From the NCBI RefSeq assembly GCF_002101555.1, contig NZ_LQOL01000041.1, positions 1 to 64,000 on the forward strand: 64,000 nt of DNA, in the 5' to 3' direction. Position numbers and translations under genes: made by a program. Below the pieces are notes generated by a model. The model saw only the letters and a program-made list of their open reading frames with translations. It did not search any database and was not told the origin of the DNA. The stretch comes from Mycolicibacterium canariasense. Lineage in GTDB: Bacteria; Actinomycetota; Actinomycetes; Mycobacteriales; Mycobacteriaceae. Shown piece by piece: positions 43,080 to 52,933 of the stretch; the first letter of the stretch is position 1; the number at the start of each line of letters is the position of its first letter.

Positions 43080-44689
43080 GGAATCAGCTTGCCGGGGTTG
43101 AGGATTCCGGTGGGGTCGAGCACCGCCTTCACCGCGCGCAACACCTCGACGCCGAGGTCGCCGATCTCGGCGCGCATCCACGGCCGGTGGTCGGCGCCGA
43201 CGGCGTGATGATGGGTGATGGTCGCCCCGGTGCGCACCATGGCCTCCGACGCGGCGGCCTTGGCCCTGCTCCACTGTTCGATCGGGTTGCCGCGCTGGGC
43301 GGCCACCACGGTGAAGTACAACGACGCGCCGGTGGGATACACGTGCGAAATGTGGCACATCACCAGCGCTTGCGTGCCGGATTCGGCGAGTGAATCCGTC
43401 AGTGCCGCGGTCACGGCGGCCTTGACGGCGGCGATATTCGACCACGAGGTCGCGGTTTCCAGGGTCTCGCACAGTGCCCCGGCTGTCAGCAGCGAGTCCC
43501 GTAGATAGGGTGCGCCGAACCGGCCGTGCTCCCACGCCCGTGCCGGCGGCTCACCCAGCGACGTGCCGCCGTGGGCGGACAAGATGGCGGCGGTCTCGGC
43601 GTGCCGGCTCGCGGTGTGTGCGGCCGATCCTTCGAAAACGGTGATCGCCAGGCATCCGCCGGTGATGCGCTGTTCGCCGATGCTCTCGGTGGTGGCCAGG
43701 TTGATCCCGGTCTCCACTTCGTCGGAAAGCCGGATCACCGTCGGACCGGTTCCGGTCTGGGTGACCGCGCGCAGCGCGGCCGCCCCGGTCGGGAAATCCG
43801 GGAACGACCAGGCCTCGTAGCGGGTGGACTCCGGGACCGGATGCACGCGGACCCGGATGGCGGTGATCACGCCGAACACCCCCTCGGATCCCACCAGGAG
43901 CTGGCGCAGGTCGGGCCCGGCCGCCGAGGCCGGCGCGCGGCCAAGGTCGAGGATCCCGGCCGGGGTCACGGCGCGCACGCCGCGGACCATATCGTCGAAA
44001 CGGCCGTAACCGGCGGAATCCTGTCCCGACGACCGGGTGGCCGCGAAGCCGCCGATGGTGGCGAACTGGAAGCTCTGCGGGAAATGACCGAGCGAGAATC
44101 CGCTCTCGCCGAGCAACCGCTCGGCGTCGGGGCCGGTCACCCCGGCCTGCAGCACGGCCTCACCGGACACCTCGTCGAGGTGCAGCAGCCGGTTCAGGCG
44201 GCGCAGGTCCAGCGACACGACCGCGGTGAAGTCGCCGCGTACCGGATCCAGCCCGCCGACCACGCTGGTACCGCCGCCGAACGGGACAACGGCGATCCGG
44301 TGTTCGACGCAGGCCGCCAGGATCGCCGCGATCTCCTCCTCGGTGCCGGGTAGCAGCACCGCGTCCGGTGCGTCCTGTGCTCCGGTGTCCTTGCGCCGCA
44401 ACAGGTCCAGCGTCGACTTGCCGCCGGCCCGCAGCAGCCGGTCGAGGTCGTCGACCCGGCAGTGTGCGGCACCGACGATGTCGGCCAACGCCTCGCGCGC
44501 GGCGGCCGACAGCCGCGATGGCCGCAGCGTCACCTGCTCGGCGGTGATGTCGGGGGTGCCGGACTCCTCGATGCCCAACGCCTGCTTGAGCAGGGCGCGG
44601 ATGCCGTCGGACAGCGGCTTGGCGGCCGCGGGATCACCCCAGGCGTTCCATTTCATCGGGGGTAAGAGCGTCACGTCCGGACCAGTCAT
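43076..44689 (-). CDS. FAD-binding oxidase, alkyl-DHAP-synthase-like (AgpS type)
   Basis: The 537-residue vanillyl-alcohol-oxidase-type flavoprotein has the FAD-binding segment VVPFGGGTSVVGGLDP, the GHFPQSFQFATIGGFAATRSSGQDSAGYG stretch typical of alkyldihydroxyacetonephosphate synthases and glycolate-oxidase-like enzymes, and a C-terminal HHHAVGADHRPW loop. It is coupled by overlap to the lipid kinase, supporting a lipid-related role. The M. tuberculosis counterpart is Rv2251 (from memory). Only 17 bases separate its start from the divergent TetR gene. Confidence 0.88.
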   Translation of the reverse strand: MTGPDVTLLPPMKWNAWGDPAAAKPLSDGIRALLKQALGIEESGTPDITAEQVTLRPSRLSAAAREALADIVGAAHCRVDDLDRLLRAGGKSTLDLLRRKDTGAQDAPDAVLLPGTEEEIAAILAACVEHRIAVVPFGGGTSVVGGLDPVRGDFTAVVSLDLRRLNRLLHLDEVSGEAVLQAGVTGPDAERLLGESGFSLGHFPQSFQFATIGGFAATRSSGQDSAGYGRFDDMVRGVRAVTPAGILDLGRAPASAAGPDLRQLLVGSEGVFGVITAIRVRVHPVPESTRYEAWSFPDFPTGAAALRAVTQTGTGPTVIRLSDEVETGINLATTESIGEQRITGGCLAITVFEGSAAHTASRHAETAAILSAHGGTSLGEPPARAWEHGRFGAPYLRDSLLTAGALCETLETATSWSNIAAVKAAVTAALTDSLAESGTQALVMCHISHVYPTGASLYFTVVAAQRGNPIEQWSRAKAAASEAMVRTGATITHHHAVGADHRPWMRAEIGDLGVEVLRAVKAVLDPTGILNPGKLIP

Positions 44690-44706
44690 GCGTTACAGTA
44701 TTACAT

Positions 44707-45282
44707 ATGGTGTCAATCAGTAACGACGATTCTCTCGAGGATCGGATCCTGGAGGCGGCCGCTAGCTGCGTGCTGGCCTACGGGATCGATCGGGTGACGG
44801 TCGCCGAGATCGCCCGTCGGGCGGGCGTGAGCCGGCCGACGGTGTACCGGCGCTGGCCCGACACCCGCGCGATCCTCGCCGCGCTGCTGACCGCCCGGAT
44901 CGTGCGCGTGCTGACGGAGGTGGGGGAGCACGGCGACGGCCGGGTGGCCCTGGTGCAGCGCATGGTCGCGGTGGCCGAACGGCTGCGCCACGACGACATC
45001 GTGATGTCGGTGCTGCACACCGCACCCGATCTGGCCATGGTGTACATCGCCGAGCGGTTGGGCACCAGCCAACAGGTACTGATCGACGCCCTGGCCGGCC
45101 AGCTCAAACTCGCTCAGGAGCACGGCAGTGTGCGGGCCGGTGATCCGCGGCAACTGGCCGCCATGTGCCTGCTGATCACCCAGTCGGCGGTGCAGTCCGC
45201 GCAGATGGTCGCCCCCATCCTGGACGCCGACGCGCTGGCCGTCGAACTCGAACACTCGCTGAACGGATATCTCAAACCATGA
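44707..45282 (+). CDS. TetR-family regulator upstream of glpD1
   Basis: The 191-residue protein has a TetR helix-turn-helix (DRILEAAASCVLAYGIDRVTVAEIARRAGVSRPTVYRRW) and a C-terminal ligand domain. It overlaps glpD1 by four bases (ATGA) and is divergent from the AgpS-like gene with only 17 bases between, so both promoters must overlap coding sequence or be leaderless. It probably controls glycerolipid/glycerol-3-phosphate genes on both sides. The equivalent M. tuberculosis gene is Rv2250c (from memory). Confidence 0.9.
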   Translation: MVSISNDDSLEDRILEAAASCVLAYGIDRVTVAEIARRAGVSRPTVYRRWPDTRAILAALLTARIVRVLTEVGEHGDGRVALVQRMVAVAERLRHDDIVMSVLHTAPDLAMVYIAERLGTSQQVLIDALAGQLKLAQEHGSVRAGDPRQLAAMCLLITQSAVQSAQMVAPILDADALAVELEHSLNGYLKP

Positions 45283-46793
45283 CCACCGCCCTCAACGCCG
45301 CCCGCCGGCGAGGCGAACTCGCGGCGCTGGCCGACGCCGGCCGGGTCGACATCGTCGTCATCGGCGGCGGCATCACCGGGGCCGGCATCGCACTGGATGC
45401 CGCCAGTCGCGGCCTGTCCGTCGCGCTGGTCGAGAAGCACGACCTGGCCTTCGGGACCAGCCGCTGGAGCTCCAAACTGGTGCACGGCGGGCTGCGGTAC
45501 CTGGCCACCGGCAACGTCGGCATAGCCCGGCGCAGCGCGATCGAACGCGGAATCCTGATGTCGCGCAATGCTCCTCATCTGGTGAAGGCGATGCCGCAAC
45601 TGGTACCGCTGCTGCCGTCGATGAGCCGGGCCGCCCGCGCGCTGGTGCGCACCGGCTTCGTCGCCGGGGACGGCCTGCGCCGACTGGCCGGCACCCCGGC
45701 CACCATCCTGCCGCGGTCACGCCGGGTGGACGCCGCCCGGGCGGTCGAACTCGCGCCGACCGTGCGCCGCGCCGGCCTGGACGGTGGATTCCTGGCCTAC
45801 GACGGGCAATTGATCGACGACGCCCGGCTGGTCACCGCGGTGGCCCGCACCGCCGCCGGGCACGGGGCGGTCATCCTCACCCGGGTGGCGGCGTCGGCGG
45901 CCACCGGCACCACCGTCACCCTGACCGACGAGCTCACCGGAGAAACGTTCGGCGTGACCGCACGGGCGGTCATCAACGCCGCCGGTGTCTGGGCAGGTGA
46001 GGTGGATCCCTCGATCAGGCTGCGGCCCAGCCGCGGGACCCATCTGGTGTTCGACGCCGCGGCGTTCGGCAATCCCACTGCCGCGCTGACCATTCCGATA
46101 CCCGGTGAGTTGAACCGGTTCGTGTTCGCGATGCCCGAGCAGTTGGGCCGGGTGTACCTGGGGCTGACCGACGAAGAGGCGCCGGGCCCGATTCCCGACG
46201 TGCCGCAGGCGACACCGCAGGAGGTGGCGTTCCTGTTGGACACCGTCAACACCGCGTTGCAGACCGAACTGGGCCACGGCGATGTCCTCGGGGCTTATGC
46301 GGGGCTGCGCCCGTTGATCGACACCGACACCGGCAGGACCGCCGACGTGTCCCGGGAACACGCCGTCACCGAATCCCCGTCCGGTGTGCTCAGCGTGATC
46401 GGCGGCAAGCTGACCGAATACCGCTACATGGCCGAGGACGTCCTGGACCGGGCTGTCGCGCTGCGCGGGATCACCGCGGCGCCGTGCCGGACCCGTGACC
46501 TCCCGCTGGTCGGGGCGACCCGGGAAACCGTTGCCGGACTGCCCGATTCATTGATCAGGCGGTTCGGCGCGGAAGCGGTGCAGGTGCTCGCCGAGGCGAA
46601 CTGTGCGCGGGCCGCCGAACCGGTCGCCGACGGAATCGACGTGCTGCGCGCGGAATTCGAGTTCGCCGTCACCCACGAGGGTGCGCTGACGGCCGAGGAC
46701 ATCCTGGACCGGCGCACCCGCATCGGGTTGGTGCCGGCCGACCGGGAGCGGGCGGCGCAGGCGGCGGCGGAGTTCGTGGCCGCGGTCCAGTAG
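45279..46793 (+). CDS. glpD1: Aerobic glycerol-3-phosphate dehydrogenase
   Basis: The 504-residue FAD enzyme oxidises glycerol-3-phosphate to dihydroxyacetone phosphate and passes electrons to quinones at the membrane. It shows the FAD motif VVIGGGITGAGIALDAASRG, the GlpD signature FGTSRWSSKLVHGGLRYL, a mid-domain INAAGVWAGEV and the C-terminal DxxxA helical domain (VIGGKLTEYRYMAEDVLDRA). ATG 45279 overlaps the TetR stop. The M. tuberculosis counterpart is glpD1 (Rv2249c, from memory). Confidence 0.92.
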   Translation: MTTALNAARRRGELAALADAGRVDIVVIGGGITGAGIALDAASRGLSVALVEKHDLAFGTSRWSSKLVHGGLRYLATGNVGIARRSAIERGILMSRNAPHLVKAMPQLVPLLPSMSRAARALVRTGFVAGDGLRRLAGTPATILPRSRRVDAARAVELAPTVRRAGLDGGFLAYDGQLIDDARLVTAVARTAAGHGAVILTRVAASAATGTTVTLTDELTGETFGVTARAVINAAGVWAGEVDPSIRLRPSRGTHLVFDAAAFGNPTAALTIPIPGELNRFVFAMPEQLGRVYLGLTDEEAPGPIPDVPQATPQEVAFLLDTVNTALQTELGHGDVLGAYAGLRPLIDTDTGRTADVSREHAVTESPSGVLSVIGGKLTEYRYMAEDVLDRAVALRGITAAPCRTRDLPLVGATRETVAGLPDSLIRRFGAEAVQVLAEANCARAAEPVADGIDVLRAEFEFAVTHEGALTAEDILDRRTRIGLVPADRERAAQAAAEFVAAVQ

Positions 46794-46802
46794 TGGCCCG
46801 GC

Positions 46803-47447
46803 TCAGCGCCGCCAGAAGAGGTGATGGGTGACCCCGCTCGGGCTGGGCACGACGTCGCAGTGGAAGCGGTCGAGCAGCTCATCGGGGCTCTCCCACAGAC
46901 GTGACCCGGCGCCCAGCGTCACCGGCGAGACCGCCACATGCAGGGTGTCGACGAGGTCGGCGTCCAGAAATGCCCGGACGGTCGTCGCACCGCCCCCGAG
47001 CCGGACATCCTTGCCGCAAGCGGCCTCACGCGCCTGCGCCAGCACCGTCGCGGGTTCGCCGGCGACGAAGTGAAAGGTCGTGTCACCCAACGCGAACGAC
47101 GGCCGTTCGTGATGCGTCATGACGAACACCGGGGTGTGGAAGGGCGGCTCGTCACCCCACCAGCCGGTCCATTCGTGGTCAACCCAGGGCCCGCGGTGCG
47201 GGCTGAACTTGTTGCGGCCCATGATCTCGGCGCCGATGTTGTGGTGGAAATCCCTGGTGAGGTAGTCGTCCAGACCGCGGGTGCCCCCCGGCTCGGTGCG
47301 GTTGGGCCAGCTCGCGGTGGCACCGCACCAACTGAACATCGTGGCCGGGTCGGCGTGTCCGAACGGACGCTCGAAGCTCTGGCCGACGCCCGCGCCGAAG
47401 CCGTCCTGGGAGACGTTGAAGTTCTGGACCTTGAGTAGCTGCACCAT
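46803..47447 (-). CDS. Dihydrofolate reductase-like (RibD C-terminal) protein
   Basis: The 214-residue protein has the RibD_C/DHFR-like fold, recognised by MGRNKFSP..GPW, PVFVMTHHERPSF and the Rossmann-like GGGATTVRAFLDADLVDTLHVAVSPVTLGAGSRLWE. Such proteins are widespread NADPH-binding reductases with mostly unknown substrates and are not classical FolA. ATG 47447 is the start. The gene is inserted between glpD1 and accD6 relative to the M. tuberculosis order I recall. Confidence 0.85.
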   Translation of the reverse strand: MVQLLKVQNFNVSQDGFGAGVGQSFERPFGHADPATMFSWCGATASWPNRTEPGGTRGLDDYLTRDFHHNIGAEIMGRNKFSPHRGPWVDHEWTGWWGDEPPFHTPVFVMTHHERPSFALGDTTFHFVAGEPATVLAQAREAACGKDVRLGGGATTVRAFLDADLVDTLHVAVSPVTLGAGSRLWESPDELLDRFHCDVVPSPSGVTHHLFWRR

Positions 47448-47533
47448 GGCCGAATAGACCGCCGCGGACGGTGAAACTCATCGAAAACGACGGATGGCCC
47501 GGGGCGAACCCCAGGCCATCCGGTGACGAGTCC

Positions 47534-48955
47534 TTACAGCGGGATGTTCTTGTGCCGGCCACGCCGGTGCGGGGCCTCGGCCAGCGCCTGCGTGATCTTG
47601 CTGCGGGTGTGCGCCGGGTCGATCTTCTCGTCGACCACCCCGATCTCGATCGCGGAGTCCACGCCACCGGCGATCCGCTCGTGCTCGGCGGCCAGTTCCT
47701 CGTGCAGCGCGTCGCGCTCGTGATCCGGCGCGGCGGCCAGCTTGCGCTTGTGCAGGATGCCGACGGCGGCCTTGGCGCCCATCACGGCGACCTCGGCGTC
47801 CGGCCAGGCGAACACCTTGGTGGCGTTCAGCGAGCGGGAGTTCATCGCGATGTACGCGCCGCCGTAGATCTTGCGGGTCACCAGCGTGACGCGCGGAACC
47901 GTGGCCTCACCGAAGGCGTGCAGCAGCTTCGCGCCGCGGCGCACCACGCCACCCCACTCCTGATCCACACCGGGCAGGTAGCCGGGCACGTCCACCACCA
48001 CGACCAGCGGGATGCCGAAGGCATCGCACAGCCGCACGAAACGCGCCGACTTCTCCGCACTTTCGGAGTTCAGGCAGCCACCCAGGCGCAGCGGGTTGTT
48101 GGCGATCACGCCGATGGTCCGCCCGGCCAGCCGTCCCAGGCCCACCACGATCGAAGGGGCCCAACGGGATTGGAACTCCTCGAACGGCACGCCCTCGTCG
48201 AGCAGGGCCTCGATGATCGGGTGCACGTCGTAGGCGCGGCGCGCGGACTCCGGCATCAGGGCCTTGAGGTCGGTGTCGCCGGCCTCGGCCTTGCTGCGGT
48301 CGAAATGACCCTGCTGGGAGAACAGCCCGACCAGGCGACGGCCACGCTCGTAGGCATCCAGCTCGTCGTCGGCGACGATGTGGCACACACCGGACTTCTT
48401 GTGGTGGGCCTCCGGACCACCGAGGGACACCATGTCGACGTCCTCACCGGTGACACTGCGCACCACGTCGGGGCCCGTCACGAAGACCTTGCTGTCCGGC
48501 GCCATAACGATGACGTCGGTCAGGGCCGGACCGTAGGCGGCGCCGCCTGCGGCGAAGCCGACCACCACCGAGATCTGCGGGATGTAACCGGAGGCCCGGA
48601 TCATCGCCTCGAACACCAGACCGACCGCGTGCAGCGCCTTGACGCCCTCGGCCAGCCGCGCACCACCGGAGTGCCAGATGCCGACGATCGGGGACTGCTC
48701 CTCGATGGCGACGTCGTACGCGTTGACGATGTGCGCGCAGCCCTCGACGCCCATCGCACCGCCCATGACGGTGCCGTCGGTGCAGAACGCGACGGTGCGC
48801 ACGCCGTTGACGGTGCCCGCGGCGGCCAGCACCCCGGACTTGTCCCGCTCGTGCAGCAGTTCCACGGCGCCGTCGTCGAAGAAGGTCGACAACCGCAGCA
48901 GCGGGTCGCGGGGATCAAGGGATTCGGCAGCCGCCTCGGGGGCCATGGTCGTCAT
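47534..48955 (-). CDS. accD6: Acetyl/propionyl-CoA carboxylase beta subunit AccD6
   Basis: This 473-residue carboxyltransferase subunit has the same length as mycobacterial AccD6. It transfers carboxyl from biotin on an AccA subunit to acetyl-CoA, giving the malonyl-CoA used by FAS-I and FAS-II. Visible features are the crotonase-type oxyanion segments GIWHSGGARLAEGVKAL and AAGGAAYGPAL in the N domain and KIYGGAYIAMNSR with DVPGYLPGVDQEWGG in the C domain. ATG 48955 follows AAGGAGA. It is the last gene of the fabD-acpM-kasA-kasB-accD6 operon, 34 bases after kasB. Confidence 0.95.
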   Translation of the reverse strand: MTTMAPEAAAESLDPRDPLLRLSTFFDDGAVELLHERDKSGVLAAAGTVNGVRTVAFCTDGTVMGGAMGVEGCAHIVNAYDVAIEEQSPIVGIWHSGGARLAEGVKALHAVGLVFEAMIRASGYIPQISVVVGFAAGGAAYGPALTDVIVMAPDSKVFVTGPDVVRSVTGEDVDMVSLGGPEAHHKKSGVCHIVADDELDAYERGRRLVGLFSQQGHFDRSKAEAGDTDLKALMPESARRAYDVHPIIEALLDEGVPFEEFQSRWAPSIVVGLGRLAGRTIGVIANNPLRLGGCLNSESAEKSARFVRLCDAFGIPLVVVVDVPGYLPGVDQEWGGVVRRGAKLLHAFGEATVPRVTLVTRKIYGGAYIAMNSRSLNATKVFAWPDAEVAVMGAKAAVGILHKRKLAAAPDHERDALHEELAAEHERIAGGVDSAIEIGVVDEKIDPAHTRSKITQALAEAPHRRGRHKNIPL

Positions 48956-48989
48956 GTGGGGGTTCTCCTTGATCTCCGCGATGAGCGGA

Positions 48990-50252
48990 TCAGTACTTGC
49001 CGAAGGCGAGTGCCACGTTGTGCCCGCCGAAACCGAACGAATTGTTGATTGCGTAGTGGTAGTCGCCGTAGCGCGGTTCACCGGCCACCACGTCGAGGTC
49101 GATCGCCGGATCCAGGTTCTTCAGATTCAGCGTGGGCGGTATGACGCCATCGCGCAAGGCGAGCACCGTCAGGATGGATTCGACCGCGCCGACTGCGCCC
49201 ACCGAGTGCCCCAGCGCCGACTTGGGTGCGTACACCGCCGGCCGGTGGCCGCCCATCGCGTTGTTGATGGCCTGCCCCTCGGCGACGTCGCCGACGTTGG
49301 TACCGGTGGCGTGGGCGTTGATGTGGTCGATGTCCGACGGCTGCAGCCCCGCCAGCTGGATCGCCCGGGTCATGGCGTAACCGGCCTGCTCACCGTTGGG
49401 GTCCGGCGCGACGATGTGATAGCCGTCCGAGGTGACGCTGGCGCCCATGATGCGGGCCAGGATGTTGGCGCCGCGGGCCTTGGCGTGCTCCTCGGTCTCG
49501 ATGACCAGCAGCGCGCCGCCCTCACCGAACACGAAGCCGTTGCGGTCCTTGTCGAACGGGCGACAGGCGCCTTCCGGGTCGTCGTTGCTGGTGGACAGCA
49601 CGATGCGCATCTGGGCGAAACCGGCGATCGGGACCGCCTCGATCTTGGTCTCGACACCGCCGGCGATGGCGATATCGGCCTCACCCAGCACGATGTTGCG
49701 CCAGGCGTTCGCGATCGCCTCCGAACCCGAGGCGCAGGCCGACACCAGGGTGCTGACCCCGGCCCTGGCCTTGCGCTCGAGTCCGATGGCGGCCGCAGCC
49801 CCGTTGGGCATGTACATCTGCACGACGAGCGGCGAGACGGCCTTGAGGCCGCGCTCACGCATCCCGTCGTAGGCGAACAGGAGTTCCTCGGTGGATCCCA
49901 GCCCGGTGCCGACGGAAACCATCAGCCGGCGGGGATCCACCTCGGGTGCACCCGCGTTGTCCCAGACGCGACGGCCCAGGACCGTTGCCATCTTCTGGAG
50001 GTAGGACAGGCGCCTCTTCTCGACACGTGTCAGGTCGTCTTCAAAATCCTCGTGGAGATGTCCACCGATGCGGACCGGAAGGTCGTATTGCTCGACGAAC
50101 GGATCGTCGAGCTTACGGATGCCGCTTTCTCCGTTGAGCAGCTTTTTCCAGGTGCCTTCAGCATCGGTTGCCAACGCCGTCGACATCGCAATGCCAGTGA
50201 CGACCACATTGGGCAGACCGTTCCCCGTCGAGACGCCGGTGACTCCCGCCAT
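48990..50252 (-). CDS. kasB: Beta-ketoacyl-ACP synthase KasB
   Basis: The 420-residue condensing enzyme extends long meromycolate chains on AcpM. The thiolase-fold triad is present: C173 ([10 protein letters not shown]), H314 (NAHATGT), K344 in PKSALGHS with H349, and a terminal H411 (SFGFGGHN). It is close in sequence to the neighbouring KasA, from which it arose by duplication, and is slightly longer at the N terminus as in other KasB proteins. ATG 50252 is preceded by GGAAGGA and lies 24 bases after kasA. Confidence 0.95.
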   Translation of the reverse strand: MAGVTGVSTGNGLPNVVVTGIAMSTALATDAEGTWKKLLNGESGIRKLDDPFVEQYDLPVRIGGHLHEDFEDDLTRVEKRRLSYLQKMATVLGRRVWDNAGAPEVDPRRLMVSVGTGLGSTEELLFAYDGMRERGLKAVSPLVVQMYMPNGAAAAIGLERKARAGVSTLVSACASGSEAIANAWRNIVLGEADIAIAGGVETKIEAVPIAGFAQMRIVLSTSNDDPEGACRPFDKDRNGFVFGEGGALLVIETEEHAKARGANILARIMGASVTSDGYHIVAPDPNGEQAGYAMTRAIQLAGLQPSDIDHINAHATGTNVGDVAEGQAINNAMGGHRPAVYAPKSALGHSVGAVGAVESILTVLALRDGVIPPTLNLKNLDPAIDLDVVAGEPRYGDYHYAINNSFGFGGHNVALAFGKY

Positions 50253-50276
50253 TTGCCGAGCTGTTCCTTCCGTACC

Positions 50277-51527
50277 TCAGTACCGCCCGAAGGCCAGGGC
50301 CACATTGTGGCCACCGAACCCGAACGAGTTGTTGATGGCGTACTGGTATTCGCCGTATCGAGGCTCGCCCGCAACGACATCGAGATCGATCTCGGGGTCG
50401 GGCGTCTCGTAGTTGAGCGTCGGCGGGATGACGCCGTCGCGCAGGGCGAGCACCGTCAGGATCGACTCCAGGGCGCCGACGGCGCCGATCGAGTGACCCA
50501 GTGCCGACTTGGGCGCGTACACCGCGGCGTGTTCCACACCGGCCACGCGCAGGGCGTTGGCCTCCGCGGTGTCACCGATCGGGGTGGCCGTGGCGTGCGC
50601 GTTGACGTGGTCGATGTCCTTGGGGGACAGGCCCGCCGTCTCCAACGCCCGCTTCACGGCCGCACCGGCCCGCACACCGTCGGGGGCCGGAGCCACCATG
50701 TGGAAGGCGTCCGAGGTGATGCCGGCACCGAGCAGGCGGGCCAGCGGCTTGGCGCCACGGGCCTTGGCATGCTCCTCGGTCTCGATGACCATCACGGCAC
50801 CGGCCTCGCCGAACACGAATCCGTCGCGGTCCTTGTCGAACGGGCGCGACGCACCGGCCGGGTCGTCGTTGCGGGTGGACATGGCGCGCATCATCGAGAA
50901 CGCCGCGATCGGCAGCGCCTCGATACCGCCCTCGACACCACCGCACACGGCGATATCGGCGTCACCCATGACGATCTGGCGCCACGCGTGCGCGATGGCC
51001 TCCGAGCCCGAAGAACACGCCGAGACCGGAGTGATGACACCGGCGCGGGCCCCGAGTTCGAGGCCGACGACGGCGGCAGCGCCGTTGGGCATGATCATCT
51101 GCACGGCCAGCGGCGACACCTTGCGGGGGCCGCCCTCGTTCATCGCGTCGTAGGTCTCGACGATCTTCTCGCCGCCGCCCAGACCGGTGCCGATCACGAC
51201 CGAGAACCGGTCGGGATCGACCTCGGGCCGGCCGGTGCTGTCCCACAACTGGTTGCCGATGTACTTGGCCATCCGCTGCACATACGACATGCGTCGCATT
51301 TCCAGCCGCGTCATCTTCTCGTCGATGGACTCGACGAGGTGGCCGCCGATGCGCACCGGAAGGTCCCACTTGGTGACGAAATCGTCTTCGAGGACCCGGA
51401 TGCCGCTCTCGCCGGCCAGCAGGCCCTTCCACGTGCTCTCGATGTCCGCAGCGACGGAAGTAGTTGCCGTAACGGCGGTCACCACAACGCTGGGGAAACC
51501 GCCGTTAGCAGTGGAAGGTCGGGTCAC
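50277..51527 (-). CDS. kasA: Beta-ketoacyl-ACP synthase KasA
   Basis: At 416 residues this equals mycobacterial KasA, the essential FAS-II elongating synthase. Catalytic C171 ([10 protein letters not shown]) fits the established numbering, with [15 protein letters not shown] and SFGFGGHN carrying the other catalytic His/Lys residues. GTG 51527 overlaps the acpM stop by four bases (GTGA), coupling synthesis of carrier protein and synthase. KasA is the target of thiolactomycin-type inhibitors. Confidence 0.96.
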   Translation of the reverse strand: MTRPSTANGGFPSVVVTAVTATTSVAADIESTWKGLLAGESGIRVLEDDFVTKWDLPVRIGGHLVESIDEKMTRLEMRRMSYVQRMAKYIGNQLWDSTGRPEVDPDRFSVVIGTGLGGGEKIVETYDAMNEGGPRKVSPLAVQMIMPNGAAAVVGLELGARAGVITPVSACSSGSEAIAHAWRQIVMGDADIAVCGGVEGGIEALPIAAFSMMRAMSTRNDDPAGASRPFDKDRDGFVFGEAGAVMVIETEEHAKARGAKPLARLLGAGITSDAFHMVAPAPDGVRAGAAVKRALETAGLSPKDIDHVNAHATATPIGDTAEANALRVAGVEHAAVYAPKSALGHSIGAVGALESILTVLALRDGVIPPTLNYETPDPEIDLDVVAGEPRYGEYQYAINNSFGFGGHNVALAFGRY

Positions 51528-51817
51528 TTGCCGAACTTATCGCGCAGTGCGGCGGCGGCCTCGGGGTTCTCTTCCTCGAGCTTCTGGATGTAGGCGACGA
51601 CGTCACCGACGGTGCGCAGGCCGGCCAGGTCCTCGTCCGGGATCTTCACGCCGTACTTGTCCTCGGTCTGCACGGCGATCTCGACCATCGACAGCGAGTC
51701 GATGTCCAGGTCGTCGACGAAGCTCTTCTCCAGGGTCACCTCGGAAGGCTCGATGCCGGTGACCTCTTCGATGATCTCGGCGAGGCCGGCGATGATTTCT
51801 TCTTGACTGGCGGCCAC
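51524..51817 (-). CDS. acpM: Meromycolate acyl carrier protein AcpM
   Basis: The 97-residue acidic carrier protein has the 4'-phosphopantetheine serine at S41 in the DSLSM motif ([13 protein letters not shown]). It carries the growing chain between FabD, KasA/KasB and the other FAS-II enzymes. AcpM has a C-terminal extension relative to ordinary ACPs; here the tail [17 protein letters not shown] is shorter than the M. tuberculosis protein (115 aa, from memory). GTG 51817 follows AAGGAG. It lies 82 bases after fabD and overlaps kasA. Confidence 0.96.
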   Translation of the reverse strand: MAASQEEIIAGLAEIIEEVTGIEPSEVTLEKSFVDDLDIDSLSMVEIAVQTEDKYGVKIPDEDLAGLRTVGDVVAYIQKLEEENPEAAAALRDKFGK

Positions 51818-51899
51818 GATGGCTCCTTCTATCTTTGGTTACTTCACTCCGGCGGTCGGAGTGTCTTGGGTAGAACGTCTTGCGGGTTGGAACAACCGG

Positions 51900-52805
51900 T
51901 CAGAGCTCGGCGAGCCCGTCCAGGTCTGAGGGGGCCTTCACCGCGTGCGTCGGCGTGCCCTTCAGCTCTCGTTTGGCGATGCCGACCAGCGTCCCGGCGG
52001 GCGGGAACTCGACGATCGCCTTCACCTGCAGACCACGCAGGGTCTCGTTGCACAGGTCCCAGCGCACCGGCCGGGTCATCTGGGCCACCAGCTTGGCCAT
52101 CGCGTCCGCCGCGTCGGCGACGGGCTGGCCGTCGGCGTTGGACAGCAGGGTGGCCGTCGGCTCGTTGGTGGGGACGGTCGCGGCCGCGGCGGCGTAGCCC
52201 TCGGCGGCGGGTGCCATGTAGTGGGTGTGGAAGGCGCCGGCGGTGGCCAGCACCCGAACCCGGGCCTTGGCCGGCGGATCCTCGGCGAGTTTCTCCAGCG
52301 CGGCGACCGCACCGGCGGCCACGATCTGGCCGGCGGCGTTGCGGTTGGCCGGGATCAGGTCCAGCGATTCCAGCCGGGCTAGCACCTCGGCCTCGTCGCC
52401 ACCGAGAACGGCGGCCATCCCGGTGGGCTCCAGCGCGCAGGCCTTGGCCATCTCGGCGCCGCGGGTGGCGGCCAGCTTGATCGCGTCGTCGGCGGAGATG
52501 ACACCGGCGATCGCGTAGGCGGCGATCTCGCCGACCGAGTGGCCGGCGACGGTGGTGTCGTCGTTGATCAGGTTGCGCTTGGTCAGCTCCTGGTGGGCCA
52601 GCAGCGTGGCGGCCACGACCAGTGGCTGTGTCACCGCGGTGTCGGTGATCTCCTCGGCCGTGGCGGTGGTGCCCAGCCGGGCCAGGTCCAGCCCGGCGAT
52701 CTCCGACCATGCGGCCAGGCGCTCGGCCGCACCGGGCAGCTCGAGCCATGGGGTGAGCATGCCGGGGGTCTGGGATCCCTGTCCGGGAGCGAGCATTGCA
52801 AGCAC
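51900..52805 (-). CDS. fabD: Malonyl-CoA:ACP transacylase FabD
   Basis: The 301-residue transacylase moves malonyl from CoA to AcpM. The N-terminal LAPGQGSQTPGML, the nucleophile motif GHSVGE (S91), R in ATRGAEMAKA and H in AFHTHYM (partner histidine) are all present. GTG 52805 gives the N terminus expected from mycobacterial FabD; ATG 52796 is three codons later. It is first in the FAS-II operon, and the promoter region carries the MabR inverted repeat. Confidence 0.95.
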   Translation of the reverse strand: MLAMLAPGQGSQTPGMLTPWLELPGAAERLAAWSEIAGLDLARLGTTATAEEITDTAVTQPLVVAATLLAHQELTKRNLINDDTTVAGHSVGEIAAYAIAGVISADDAIKLAATRGAEMAKACALEPTGMAAVLGGDEAEVLARLESLDLIPANRNAAGQIVAAGAVAALEKLAEDPPAKARVRVLATAGAFHTHYMAPAAEGYAAAAATVPTNEPTATLLSNADGQPVADAADAMAKLVAQMTRPVRWDLCNETLRGLQVKAIVEFPPAGTLVGIAKRELKGTPTHAVKAPSDLDGLAEL

Positions 52806-52850
52806 GGGATTAAGAAAACACTGTGGAGTCGTCTCCGCGCCGTGTAAGAG

Positions 52851-52856
52851 ATTATG
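52851..52856 (-). promoter_or_regulatory. Candidate -10 box of the FAS-II operon
   Basis: CATAAT on the minus strand, in the AT-rich gap between mabR and fabD, 46 bases before the fabD start and 16 bases downstream of the MabR repeat. No good -35 hexamer is seen, fitting a regulator-dependent promoter. Confidence 0.45.
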
Positions 52857-52871
52857 AACCTTGTCTTATTC

Positions 52872-52892
52872 TTTTGTGGAGTTTCTACAAAA
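52872..52892 (-). promoter_or_regulatory. MabR operator of the FAS-II operon
   Basis: TTTTGT (52872-52877), nine bases, ACAAAA (52887-52892): a perfect inverted repeat. It matches the MabR binding sequence I recall from M. tuberculosis/M. smegmatis (TTTTGT-N9-ACAAAA). It lies upstream of fabD, about where a -35 region would be, and downstream of mabR itself. Confidence 0.85.
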
Positions 52893-52933
52893 GTGCACGT
52901 GATGCGACCCCGCCGAGACCGCTTCGCGATCTG

